DNA of 64,000 nucleotides from a bacterium (GTDB taxonomy: Bacteria > Hinthialibacterota > Hinthialibacteria > OLB16), in assembly GCA_022072055.1 (NCBI GenBank), contig JAJVIK010000019.1, positions 112,514-176,513 on the forward strand, given 5' to 3'. The number at the start of each line of letters is the position of its first letter. The stretch's first letter is position 1. Below the pieces are notes generated by a model that was not told the origin of the DNA, did no database searches, and saw only the letters and a list, made by a program, of their open reading frames with translations. This document shows positions 26,299-33,589 of this stretch, piece after piece. Both the position numbers and the translations under genes were made by a program.

Positions 26299-26939
26299 GA
26301 CTGTCCCTTGTCCGTGCATGGATGCTCCTTGTCGGGGGCGCGGCGTTGGCCATCGAGGAGCCGAAATACGAGGTTGTCAAAGAGTTTGAGGGGTGTGAGC
26401 TGCGCCGGTATGCTCCGACCTTGATCGCGGAGACAACGGTTTCGGGGACCTTCGATGAAGTCGGCAACGAGGCCTTCCAGATTCTGGCGGGATACATCCA
26501 AGGGGAGAATGTCAGAGCAGAAGAGATTGAAATGACCGCGCCGGTCAATCAGCGTCCCACGGGCGCCGAAGGCCGGAGCGAGAAAATCGAGATGACCGCG
26601 CCGGTCAGTCAAACCCCTGCGAAGGTCGGGGACTCTTCAGGGACTTATGTTCTGAGTTTTGTAATGCCTTCGAAATATACGCTCCAGACCCTCCCGAAGC
26701 CCAAGGATGACAGAGTCACCATCCGGGAGGTCCCTGGCAGACTGGTGGCGGCGAAGAGGTACAGCGGATCGTGGGACCGCGAGAAATATCAGGAGAAAGA
26801 AAAGAACCTCATGGAGGCCATCCGGAAAAAAGGGCTTGTGTCGGTCGGTCCCCCCATCTTTGCGCGCTACAATCCCCCGTTTATGCCATCGCTCCTAAGA
26901 CGTAACGAGGTGCTGATTGAAGTGAGAGAACCCGACTGA
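26295..26939 (+). CDS. SOUL-family heme-binding protein, exported
   Basis: A 214-residue protein with a signal peptide (MLLVGGAALA) and the SOUL/HBP fold: EEPKYEVVKEFEGCELRRYA at the start, MTAPV in the middle, LSFVMPSKYT and a C-terminal YNPPFMPSLLRRNEVLIEV. SOUL proteins bind heme or tetrapyrroles. Oddly the loop motif occurs twice (EIEMTAPVNQ and KIEMTAPVSQ, about 20 residues apart), which looks like a small tandem duplication. The GTG start at 26295 overlaps the previous stop by 4 bp and has AAAGGAT 7 bp upstream, so it is coupled to the preceding unknown gene. Confidence 0.88.
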   Translation: MRLSLVRAWMLLVGGAALAIEEPKYEVVKEFEGCELRRYAPTLIAETTVSGTFDEVGNEAFQILAGYIQGENVRAEEIEMTAPVNQRPTGAEGRSEKIEMTAPVSQTPAKVGDSSGTYVLSFVMPSKYTLQTLPKPKDDRVTIREVPGRLVAAKRYSGSWDREKYQEKEKNLMEAIRKKGLVSVGPPIFARYNPPFMPSLLRRNEVLIEVREPD

Positions 26940-26983
26940 AGCGGCTGCGCGTCCGATACATCCGGCGCTAATCCTGTTTTTCA

Positions 26984-27060
26984 TGGTCGGGGCGACTGGA
27001 CTTGAACCAGCGACCTCTCGGTCCCGAACCGAACGCGCTACCAAGCTGCGCTACGCCCCG
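26984..27060 (-). tRNA. tRNA-Pro(CGG), CCA encoded
   Basis: A 77-base cloverleaf on the minus strand. The acceptor stem CGGGGCG pairs fully with CGCCCCG, followed by discriminator A and an encoded CCA. The D arm is GCGC/GCGC with loop AGCTTGGTA. The anticodon stem TTCGG/CCGAG carries the loop TTCGGGA, anticodon CGG. The T arm holds GGTTCAAGTCC. It reads CCG codons, which are common in this GC-rich window. Confidence 0.97.
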
Positions 27061-27071
27061 CACACACTCTC

Positions 27072-27100
27072 ACCATACCAACTCCCGCTTTCGATCTCAA
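27072..27100 (-). promoter_or_regulatory. Promoter of tRNA-Pro
   Basis: On the minus strand TTGAGA (27100-27095), a 17 bp spacer and TATGGT (27077-27072) precede the tRNA 5' end at 27060 by about 11 bp. Position and spacing fit a short-leader tRNA transcript. Confidence 0.6.
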
Positions 27101-27142
27101 GGCCCCTCCCCGCTCCGCGCCGGTGCGCGGCCGGATCTTCCC

Positions 27143-27171
27143 TTGACAAACAGCGACTCCCGGCATACTGA
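27143..27171 (+). promoter_or_regulatory. Promoter of the peroxiredoxin gene
   Basis: A perfect TTGACA (27143-27148), a 17 bp spacer and TACTGA (27166-27171). It is divergent from the tRNA promoter. The leader of about 70 bases carries a small perfect hairpin CCCCGC/GCGGGG (27201-27216) before the AAAGGAG ribosome-binding site. Confidence 0.65.
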
Positions 27172-27249
27172 ATCGTTCCACTTGCACAACGACTCTCATG
27201 CCCCGCCCAAGCGGGGATGTCGATCCAACACCGAAAGGAGATCACCGCG

Positions 27250-27780
27250 ATGCTTCAGGTGGGAAAACCCGCGCCGTCGTTCAAGGCCCAAGCCCTAGTC
27301 GGGAGCGAATTCAAGACCCTCAGTCTGGAGGACTACAAAGGGAAATGGGTGTGCCTGTACTTTTATCCCCTGGATTTCACCTTTGTCTGCCCAACCGAGA
27401 TAGTCGAATTCAATAACGCCCATGACCGATTCAGGGCGCTCAATTGCGAGGTCATCGGGGGCAGCACCGACAGCGTGTTCAGCCACTTGGGCTGGACCAA
27501 GGCGGACGAGCGTCTAAGCTCCCTCAAGTACCCGGTCCTCTCGGACATCACGCACGCCATCGGACGCGACTACGGCATCCTGATCGAGGACAAAGGGATC
27601 ACCCTGCGGGGCGCGTTCCTGATCGATCCGGAGGGAATCCTCCGCTACCAAGTGGTCCATGACCTTGGCGTGGGACGGAATGTGGATGAGATTCTCCGGG
27701 TTCTATCCGCGCTCCAGACCGGGGAGCTCTGCCCCGCCAGCTGGAAGGGCAAAGGGGATCAGACGCTCGGGAAGGCCTAG
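27250..27780 (+). CDS. ahpC: 2-Cys peroxiredoxin (AhpC/Prx1 type)
   Basis: A 176-residue thiol peroxidase that reduces hydrogen peroxide, alkyl peroxides or peroxynitrite. The peroxidatic Cys47 lies in [10 protein letters not shown]. The resolving Cys is in the C-terminal [16 protein letters not shown], the mark of typical 2-Cys enzymes. [13 protein letters not shown] and [11 protein letters not shown] are family blocks. The ATG at 27250 has AAAGGAG at a 9-11 bp distance; a frame open to 27217 lacks support. It is a single gene, with its own promoter at 27143 and a strong hairpin at 27796-27831 before the next operon. The reductase AhpF is not nearby. The symbol is given on family grounds. 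Confidence 0.92.
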   Translation: MLQVGKPAPSFKAQALVGSEFKTLSLEDYKGKWVCLYFYPLDFTFVCPTEIVEFNNAHDRFRALNCEVIGGSTDSVFSHLGWTKADERLSSLKYPVLSDITHAIGRDYGILIEDKGITLRGAFLIDPEGILRYQVVHDLGVGRNVDEILRVLSALQTGELCPASWKGKGDQTLGKA

Positions 27781-27795
27781 ACCGGCATGTGCGGT

Positions 27796-27831
27796 GCGGT
27801 GGTGGGCGACTTCGCGGTCGCCCACCACCGC
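27796..27831 (+). terminator. Strong hairpin after the peroxiredoxin gene
   Basis: A perfect 15 bp stem (27796-27810 with 27817-27831) around the loop TTCGCG, 16 bp after the peroxiredoxin stop. The following bases TCTGATTCTCC have only a weak T content, so it may be an inefficient intrinsic terminator, or act through RNA stability. It separates the peroxiredoxin from the ABC operon. Confidence 0.6.
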
Positions 27832-27882
27832 TCTGATTCTCCAGTTTAAGCCATTCCATCCCCTGGCCGATGATGGAAGCGT

Positions 27883-28866
27883 ATGTCCGAACCCAAGACG
27901 GCTAGCAACACACCGGTTGTCCTTTCGGTCCACGACTTGGTTGTGGACTATGGGCGGGGCGCGAGGAAAACTCGCGCGGTCGATGGGATGGCCTTCGAGG
28001 TCCGCGAGGGGGAATGCGTTGGGTTTGTGGGCCCCAACGGCGCGGGCAAATCCACCACCATCAAGGCCATCATGGGGTTCTTGTTTCCGACCTCGGGAAC
28101 CGTGACTGTTTTCGGGGAGGCGGCGGGGACAGTCGCCTCCCGCGAGCGGATCGGGTACCTCCCTGAAGTCGCTCTTTACTACCCCTTCATGAAGGCGCGG
28201 GAGCTCCTCGAGCTCTACGGCGGGTTGCACAAGATGGGGCGCGCGTCGCTCGCGACGCGGATTCCGGAATTGCTCGCGGAGGTCGGACTGGGCGGGAAGG
28301 AAGAGGTTCTCCTCCGCAACTTCTCCAAGGGCATGCAACAACGCCTCGGGATTGCCCAAGCGATCATCTCCGATCCCGAACTGTTGATCTTTGATGAGCT
28401 CTCCTCGGGTCTCGATCCGATTGGACGCTATGACCTCCGTCAGGTGCTGCTTAAGCTCAAGGCCAAGGGACGCACCATCTTTTTCTCCTCTCATGAGCTC
28501 ACCGAGGTTGAGGATCTGTGCGACCGAGTCCTGATTGTCCACAAAGGGCGCTGTATCGAGGAAAAGGAAATCGGAGAACTGCTCCACCCGCTGAACCGCT
28601 TCACCATCCGCTTCTCGCTCCCATCGGGGAGGGCTCCCGAGGATCTCGCGGAGACAACCGCCTTCACTCAAGAAGGAGACAGTCGCTTCCGCTGCGAGAT
28701 TGTGGGCGCGGAGGAATACGCCACAATCCTCAAGAACCTGACCACCGCCGGCGCCACAATCCATGAGGCGCGCAGCGAACAGGTTTCGCTCGAAAAATAC
28801 TTCATGAATCTGATTCAGTCCCGCGATGGGGCGACGGGCCATATCGCGGCCCACTCTGAATCCTAG
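27883..28866 (+). CDS. ABC-2 transporter ATP-binding protein
   Basis: A 327-residue ATPase with Walker A (GFVGPNGAGKSTT), signature (NFSKGMQQRL), Walker B (LLIFDELSSGLDP) and switch His (SSHELTEVE). The extra C-terminal 90 residues are the domain usual in ABC-2 and gliding/antibiotic export ATPases. It is the first gene of a four- or five-gene operon with two integral membrane proteins (28875, 29717) and a TPR protein. The ATG has GGAAG upstream. Substrate unknown: the permease type fits export or membrane-protein biogenesis, as with NosF or GldA. In Walker B the usual DEP is DEL. Confidence 0.92.
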   Translation: MSEPKTASNTPVVLSVHDLVVDYGRGARKTRAVDGMAFEVREGECVGFVGPNGAGKSTTIKAIMGFLFPTSGTVTVFGEAAGTVASRERIGYLPEVALYYPFMKARELLELYGGLHKMGRASLATRIPELLAEVGLGGKEEVLLRNFSKGMQQRLGIAQAIISDPELLIFDELSSGLDPIGRYDLRQVLLKLKAKGRTIFFSSHELTEVEDLCDRVLIVHKGRCIEEKEIGELLHPLNRFTIRFSLPSGRAPEDLAETTAFTQEGDSRFRCEIVGAEEYATILKNLTTAGATIHEARSEQVSLEKYFMNLIQSRDGATGHIAAHSES

Positions 28867-28874
28867 CTCCCGCC

Positions 28875-29717
28875 ATGCGCTCGATCTGGCTCATCGCCAA
28901 GAGTGTCTTGATCGAGGCCATCCGCCGCAAGGAAATCTACGTGATTGTCCTGGTGGCGGTCTCGGTGATCCTTCTCACCGGCATGGTCAAGTTCTTCGGT
29001 TACCAGGGGATGAGCAAATTCTACCGCGAGATCTCGCTCAAGATCATGAACCTGGCCACCGCGCTAGCCGTGGTGGTCCTCGCGGCCCGCCAACTTCCGC
29101 GCGAGTTTGAGAACCGGACCATCTATCCGTTGCTGGCCAAGCCGGTGGGTCGTCTTCCCTTCCTCGCGGGCAAGTTCCTGGGGGTGATGCTCGCGGGGCT
29201 GTTCTGCTACTCGATGTTCGTGATCCTTTTTCTCGCGGGGATGTGGCACCTCGAAATCAGCCTCTCTTGGGTTCTCTTCCTGGAAGGGGTGTATCTTCAG
29301 GTCCTCGCGCTGCTGGTGATCGCCTCGCTTTCGTTCATGCTGTCGCTCTTGTTCAACATCGATGCCGCGATCACGGTGTCGGTGCTGATCTTCGCGCTGG
29401 GGGGCACGGTGAGCTCCGCGATCGACTACATCCACGACCATGTCAAGGATTTCGGGCGCGTCACCGAGACCCTATCGATCGGCGATTTGTTCATGCGCGC
29501 GCTCAACTTCGGGATCCCCCAGCTCAGCCTGTTTGATCTCTCCGGGAAGGTGGTCCACGCGACCGACATCTCGAACACCGCCTCGGGATTGGCCGAGATC
29601 ACCCGCTGGCAGGGGGTGGAGCCGTGGGTCTTGGGGGCGCTGACACTTTATTCGGGGGCGTTCGTGCTCCTGTATCTCGGGCTGGCTCACCTGATGTTCA
29701 TGCGGAGGCCGCTTTAA
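28875..29717 (+). CDS. ABC-2 type transporter permease subunit 1
   Basis: A 280-residue integral membrane protein with about six hydrophobic segments. It has an N-terminal cytoplasmic helix (WLIAKSVLIEAIRRKEIYVI) and the typical ABC-2 stretch RNRTIYPLLAKPV-like (ENRTIYPLLAKPVGRLPFL) after the first segment pair. It starts 8 bp after the ATPase stop and its own stop overlaps the next ATG (TAATG). The paralogous second permease shares the TLYPLLAKPVTRGE-type block, so the two probably form a heterodimeric channel with the ATPase. Confidence 0.85.
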   Translation: MRSIWLIAKSVLIEAIRRKEIYVIVLVAVSVILLTGMVKFFGYQGMSKFYREISLKIMNLATALAVVVLAARQLPREFENRTIYPLLAKPVGRLPFLAGKFLGVMLAGLFCYSMFVILFLAGMWHLEISLSWVLFLEGVYLQVLALLVIASLSFMLSLLFNIDAAITVSVLIFALGGTVSSAIDYIHDHVKDFGRVTETLSIGDLFMRALNFGIPQLSLFDLSGKVVHATDISNTASGLAEITRWQGVEPWVLGALTLYSGAFVLLYLGLAHLMFMRRPL

Positions 29718-30526
29718 TGGGCGCGGCGAACGCGGCTTCGGATCATCCCCGGTCGCCCGCGAACCTGATCGCGCGGACCGTGTGGCTGGAAATCAGCCGC
29801 CGCGAGGAATACTTCGCCCTGCTGATCCTGATGGGACTTTACCTGGTGTTCGCCATCGGGGCGCGTCTGGTCGGAAACACCCAGCCGGAGGCGGTGGCGC
29901 TCATGCTCAATATGGGCTTGTGGTTCAGCGCGACCCTGTCGGCCCTGCTCACTCTGGTGACCTCCGTGCGACTGATTCCAGCCGAGATCGAGGCTCGCAC
30001 CCTCTATCCGCTTCTGGCCAAACCGGTGACTCGTGGGGAGGTGGTCCTGGGAAAATTCCTTGCCGTTTCGAGCGCGGGGTGTTTGTGTCTCCTGGTGTTC
30101 ACCGCGCTCACCTCCCTCACCTGGGCGGCGGAGTTCCCCATGCCCGGCCAGGACATGCTCCTGTTCGCGCAGGCCTTCATCCTCCAAGCCGCGGCGCTCG
30201 CCCTGCTCGGGTCGCTCGCGATGCTTCTGTCCCTGCTCGCGCCCAAGGCGCCGGCCATGCTTGTAGCTGGGTTCCTGTACTTCGCCGGGACCTCGGCGCT
30301 CAATGTCCTGCGGTCCGCGGTGGGGAGCTCGAGCCTCGCGAGTGGGATCGACTGGACGCTGAATTACATCCCCCATTTCTCAAAGCTTTGTCTGTTCCAG
30401 CGTTTCACCGATGGGGCCTCCGCGCTTCCGTGGTCGGATTTCGGAGCGCTCCTGCTGCATGCCCTCCTGACCACATTCCTGCTCCTTACGCTCGCCGCGA
30501 GGGCCTTTGAGCGGAGGGTGATCTGA
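29717..30526 (+). CDS. ABC-2 type transporter permease subunit 2
   Basis: A 269-residue integral membrane protein related to the preceding permease: the block ARTLYPLLAKPVTRGEVVLG and the helix lead TVWLEISRREEYFALLIL correspond to those of subunit 1. It has six hydrophobic segments. The ATG at 29717 overlaps the previous stop as TAATG, a coupling signal. It is followed after 1 bp by the TPR protein gene. Together with 27883 and 28875 it forms a complete ABC exporter of unknown cargo. Confidence 0.85.
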   Translation: MGAANAASDHPRSPANLIARTVWLEISRREEYFALLILMGLYLVFAIGARLVGNTQPEAVALMLNMGLWFSATLSALLTLVTSVRLIPAEIEARTLYPLLAKPVTRGEVVLGKFLAVSSAGCLCLLVFTALTSLTWAAEFPMPGQDMLLFAQAFILQAAALALLGSLAMLLSLLAPKAPAMLVAGFLYFAGTSALNVLRSAVGSSSLASGIDWTLNYIPHFSKLCLFQRFTDGASALPWSDFGALLLHALLTTFLLLTLAARAFERRVI

Positions 30527-30527
30527 G

Positions 30528-31466
30528 ATGAACCGCTCCCTTACCGTCGCGGCTCTGATCACGTACATCCTATCGCCCGCGTGGGTGAGGAACATTGATC
30601 CGGGAGACTATGAGCCGGAGATCGGGTACTCCTCCGAGGCGCAAAGCAGCCGCAACACCAGCGCGGTCGCGCGCCTTTTCGGAGAGTTCCGCACCTCGAT
30701 GAGCGACATCATGTTTCTCAAGACCGAGCGGTACCTCCACAGCGGAATCGCCTATCAGCCTCATATTCAGGACGAGAAGACCTTCAACGCCAAGGATGTG
30801 GGGACCTTGATCCGTCCCCCGGACCAGGATTGGCGCGGTTTCATTGGCGACATCGAACGGAGCATCAAGCCCTGGCTGGATCCCAAGACTCACGCCCAGC
30901 ACACCCGTGGAGCGGAGCTCTTGCCCTGGTTTCGTCTGATGACCCTGGTCAACCCTCATCGCATTCGTGGATATCGGATCGGGACCTTCATCCTGATGAC
31001 CAGCGGAGACGCGGATTCCACACGGCAGGCGAGAGAGTTCCTCATGGAGGGAATCCGGAACAATCCGAAGAGCCACGAACTCCAGTTCATGGTGGTCCGT
31101 CTGATCCAACACGATCTGATGGACCTTCAACGAGAGAAGCCGAATGGTTCCGACGAGAAAAGCCTGGCGTTGCTCAAGGAGGGTTTGGAGTACGCGCGCC
31201 GGGGGGTGGAGTTCGGCGCCGAGGCGCGACCCCGCGGGGGCTGGCAAGGCAAGGGTCGTCCGGCGGAAATGGAAGATTCTTTCATCGGCTGCATGCACTA
31301 TGAGATCTTCTTCCTGCGCCGTCTCGGGAGGAACGAGGAGGCGTTGTCGCGCGCGCGGGACCTCGAGGAAAAGTATGGACCCGATCCGATCCTCCAGACC
31401 GAGATTCAGGAATTGGAGGCGGAGCTGAAGGCCCCACCTCAAGGGGAAAAGGCCTCGTCAGGTTAA
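30528..31466 (+). CDS. TPR-like protein of the ABC exporter operon
   Basis: A 312-residue protein with an N-terminal hydrophobic segment (LTVAALITYILSPAW) and a mostly helical body. Residues about 150-300 have TPR-like pairs (REFLMEGIRNNPKSHELQF; RRLGRNEEALSRARDLEEKY). It is probably exported or membrane-anchored. It starts 1 bp after the second permease and therefore belongs to the exporter operon, perhaps as an accessory or cargo-binding protein. No family name is assigned. It is about 20 bp from the next small gene. Confidence 0.75.
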   Translation: MNRSLTVAALITYILSPAWVRNIDPGDYEPEIGYSSEAQSSRNTSAVARLFGEFRTSMSDIMFLKTERYLHSGIAYQPHIQDEKTFNAKDVGTLIRPPDQDWRGFIGDIERSIKPWLDPKTHAQHTRGAELLPWFRLMTLVNPHRIRGYRIGTFILMTSGDADSTRQAREFLMEGIRNNPKSHELQFMVVRLIQHDLMDLQREKPNGSDEKSLALLKEGLEYARRGVEFGAEARPRGGWQGKGRPAEMEDSFIGCMHYEIFFLRRLGRNEEALSRARDLEEKYGPDPILQTEIQELEAELKAPPQGEKASSG

Positions 31467-31487
31467 GGAAGGATAATCTCTGCCCTC

Positions 31488-31937
31488 ATGAACCCCAAAG
31501 CAGTCGCGCTGATTGCCCTTGTCGCGGCGGGACTCCTCGTCGTGTTCCTGGTCGGCCCCCCCAAGGCGACCGAGCCGACTCAAGAGGCGCCGCCGGCCAA
31601 TCCCTGGGAACTCCCATACGCCAGACACATGGCGGAGCATGACATCCACATCGGACCAAGTCCCGAGGATGACATCCAGGTTTCTCGCGACGGGTCCAAA
31701 ATCCGCATCGAGATCCGCACCCGCTTCCTCGAAAGACAACCCGCCGACTTTCTCTCCAAGGTGGGTTTCGCGCAGGCGGTGGAGTTCGTGTCCGAGGATG
31801 GCTTTCACGCCTTCCTGGACGCCCTTCACATGACCTTGCCCGACCATGAGGATTTTGATTCGGAAGGGCCCGGCAACGCGCATGAGCACGACCATGAACA
31901 CGATCATCCCGAGGGGGAGGAACACAAGAACCCCTGA
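31488..31937 (+). CDS. Membrane-anchored protein with His/Asp/Glu-rich metal-binding-like tail
   Basis: A 149-residue protein. Residues 5-23 are a membrane anchor (AVALIALVAAGLLVVFLVG). A small soluble domain follows, and the tail contains HEHDHEHDHPEGEEH. Such tails bind divalent metals such as zinc, nickel or copper. The rest shows no known family. AAGGAAGGA precedes the ATG, and 21 bp separate it from the TPR gene, so it may be the fifth gene of the exporter operon. A link between metal and the exporter is inference only. Confidence 0.65.
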   Translation: MNPKAVALIALVAAGLLVVFLVGPPKATEPTQEAPPANPWELPYARHMAEHDIHIGPSPEDDIQVSRDGSKIRIEIRTRFLERQPADFLSKVGFAQAVEFVSEDGFHAFLDALHMTLPDHEDFDSEGPGNAHEHDHEHDHPEGEEHKNP

Positions 31938-31980
31938 TTCTGGCGGCTGACAACAGGGGGTCTTCGGGTCAGAATCGCGC

Positions 31981-33555
31981 ATGCCGCGACCGAAACCGAG
32001 TTTGCTCCACCCGGCGTCTGTCTTCCTGGTCGTTTTTCTGGCGCACTCCCCCGCTCTCCTGGGCGGATTTGTGTGGGATGACACCCAGTACATCCTCCAT
32101 AACCCGACCCTCTCCGACACTCGCGGACTCTTCCGAATCTGGTTCGAGCCCGGCGCCTCCCCCCAGTACTATCCGTTGACCTTCACGACATTCTGGCTTG
32201 AGCACCGTCTCTTCGGCTTGAGTCCGCTCGGGTATCACCTCGACAATCTCATCCTTCATTCCATAGGGAGTGTCCTGTTATGGCTCCTTCTCTCGCGAGT
32301 CGGGGCGCCGCAACCGGGCTTCGTCGCGATATTGTGGGGGATTCATCCCATGAAGGTGGAATCCGTGGCTTGGATATCCGAGCGCAAGGATGTCCTCTCG
32401 GGCGCGCTGGTGTTCCTCAGTCTCCTGGCTTGGGAAGCCTACCGAAGGAACGGACGGTCGAGGGACCACACTGCCTCCATCCTGCTGTTCGCGGGAGCGC
32501 TGCTGGCCAAGACCGCGGTGGCGCCGCTCCCCCTGGTCTTGCTGGTTTGGGCCTACTGGGAGAGGGGGCGTCTGGAGAGACGCGACTGGACCCTCGCGGG
32601 CCCGTTCTTCGGACTGTCCCTGGCGGCGGGGCTTGGACATGTCTTGTTGGAAAAGGCCAACATCGATGTGGCCCAGGCGGCGGTCGGGTTCTCTTTTCAG
32701 GAGCGGCTCTATATCGCGGGTCGCGCTTTTTGGTTCTATGCAGGGAAGCTCTTCTGGCCGAATCCGCTCATGCCGATCTACCCGCGCTGGCCGCTCGACC
32801 CCGGAAGCATTTTCGGCTGGTTATTGCCAATCTCCGCGGCCCTTCTCACCGTTGCGCTATGGTTCGCGCGCGGGAGGCTCGGACGTGGGCCGATCTGCGC
32901 GCATCTCATCTTCCTACTCATGCTCGCACCGGCCTTGGGTTTCATTTCCCAGGCATTCAACAGGTATGCGTTCGTGGCCGACCATTTCCAGTATCTCGCT
33001 TCAGCCGGTCCGGCGGTCCTTCTCGGCGGCGCTCTTCAAGCGGGCGCGGACCGTTTCCGACTCTCCCGACTGGGGTTGTTCGGGATCTCGCTGGCGGTTG
33101 CCATCCCGCTTCTGGCGATCACTGGAAGCCATGCCGTCCGATTCAAGGATGACCGGACATTGTTCACCCACAACCTGGCCTACAATCCGAATGCCTGGGG
33201 GGTTTACACGGCGCTCGGCGCGGTGGCGCTTCGGGAGGGAAACGGGCTGGAGGCGGTGGAGCATTTCCGGCGGGCGCGGGAACTCGAGCCGAATTCGGCA
33301 CAGGCTTGTTATAACCTCGCTGCAGCGCTGGCTCTCCTCGGACAGCGAGAAGCGGCGGTGGAATCCTACGGCGAGGCGCTACGGCTTGCCCCCAATTACG
33401 CCGAGGCTCACAACAATCTGGCGCTCGTGCTTCATCAAATGGGCCGAGATGAGCAGGCGCTTCACCATCTTTCCAAGGCGATTGAGGCCAAGCCCGGAGA
33501 CTCTCGATTTGCCGCAAACAGGGAAACGATTCTCCGGAAGATGAGAGGGAGGTAG
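31981..33555 (+). CDS. GT-C type membrane glycosyltransferase-like protein with C-terminal TPRs
   Basis: A 524-residue protein. About ten membrane segments cover residues 10-385, with the GT-C type acidic motif in the first loop (GGFVWDDTQYILHNP) and the conserved GIHPMKVESVAWISERKD block seen in the TMTC/PMT-like TPR proteins of bacteria. TPR repeats cover about 400-520 (AVEHFRRARELEPNSAQAC, AVESYGEALRLAPNYAEAH, ALHHLSKAIEAKPGDSRF). Relatives act as O-mannosyltransferases in eukaryotes; bacterial members are uncharacterised. It ends at a strong terminator. Confidence 0.82.
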   Translation: MPRPKPSLLHPASVFLVVFLAHSPALLGGFVWDDTQYILHNPTLSDTRGLFRIWFEPGASPQYYPLTFTTFWLEHRLFGLSPLGYHLDNLILHSIGSVLLWLLLSRVGAPQPGFVAILWGIHPMKVESVAWISERKDVLSGALVFLSLLAWEAYRRNGRSRDHTASILLFAGALLAKTAVAPLPLVLLVWAYWERGRLERRDWTLAGPFFGLSLAAGLGHVLLEKANIDVAQAAVGFSFQERLYIAGRAFWFYAGKLFWPNPLMPIYPRWPLDPGSIFGWLLPISAALLTVALWFARGRLGRGPICAHLIFLLMLAPALGFISQAFNRYAFVADHFQYLASAGPAVLLGGALQAGADRFRLSRLGLFGISLAVAIPLLAITGSHAVRFKDDRTLFTHNLAYNPNAWGVYTALGAVALREGNGLEAVEHFRRARELEPNSAQACYNLAAALALLGQREAAVESYGEALRLAPNYAEAHNNLALVLHQMGRDEQALHHLSKAIEAKPGDSRFAANRETILRKMRGR

Positions 33556-33587
33556 GGGCGCGGCGCGCCGTGCGCCGCGCCCTTTCT
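33556..33587 (+). terminator. Intrinsic terminator after the TPR GT-C gene
   Basis: A perfect 11 bp GC stem (GGGCGCGGCGC, 33556-33566, with its complement at 33572-33582), a 5-base loop and TTTCT after it. It starts directly after the TAG at 33553-33555 and lies between convergent genes; the T run favours the plus-strand direction. Confidence 0.85.
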
Positions 33588-33589
33588 CC

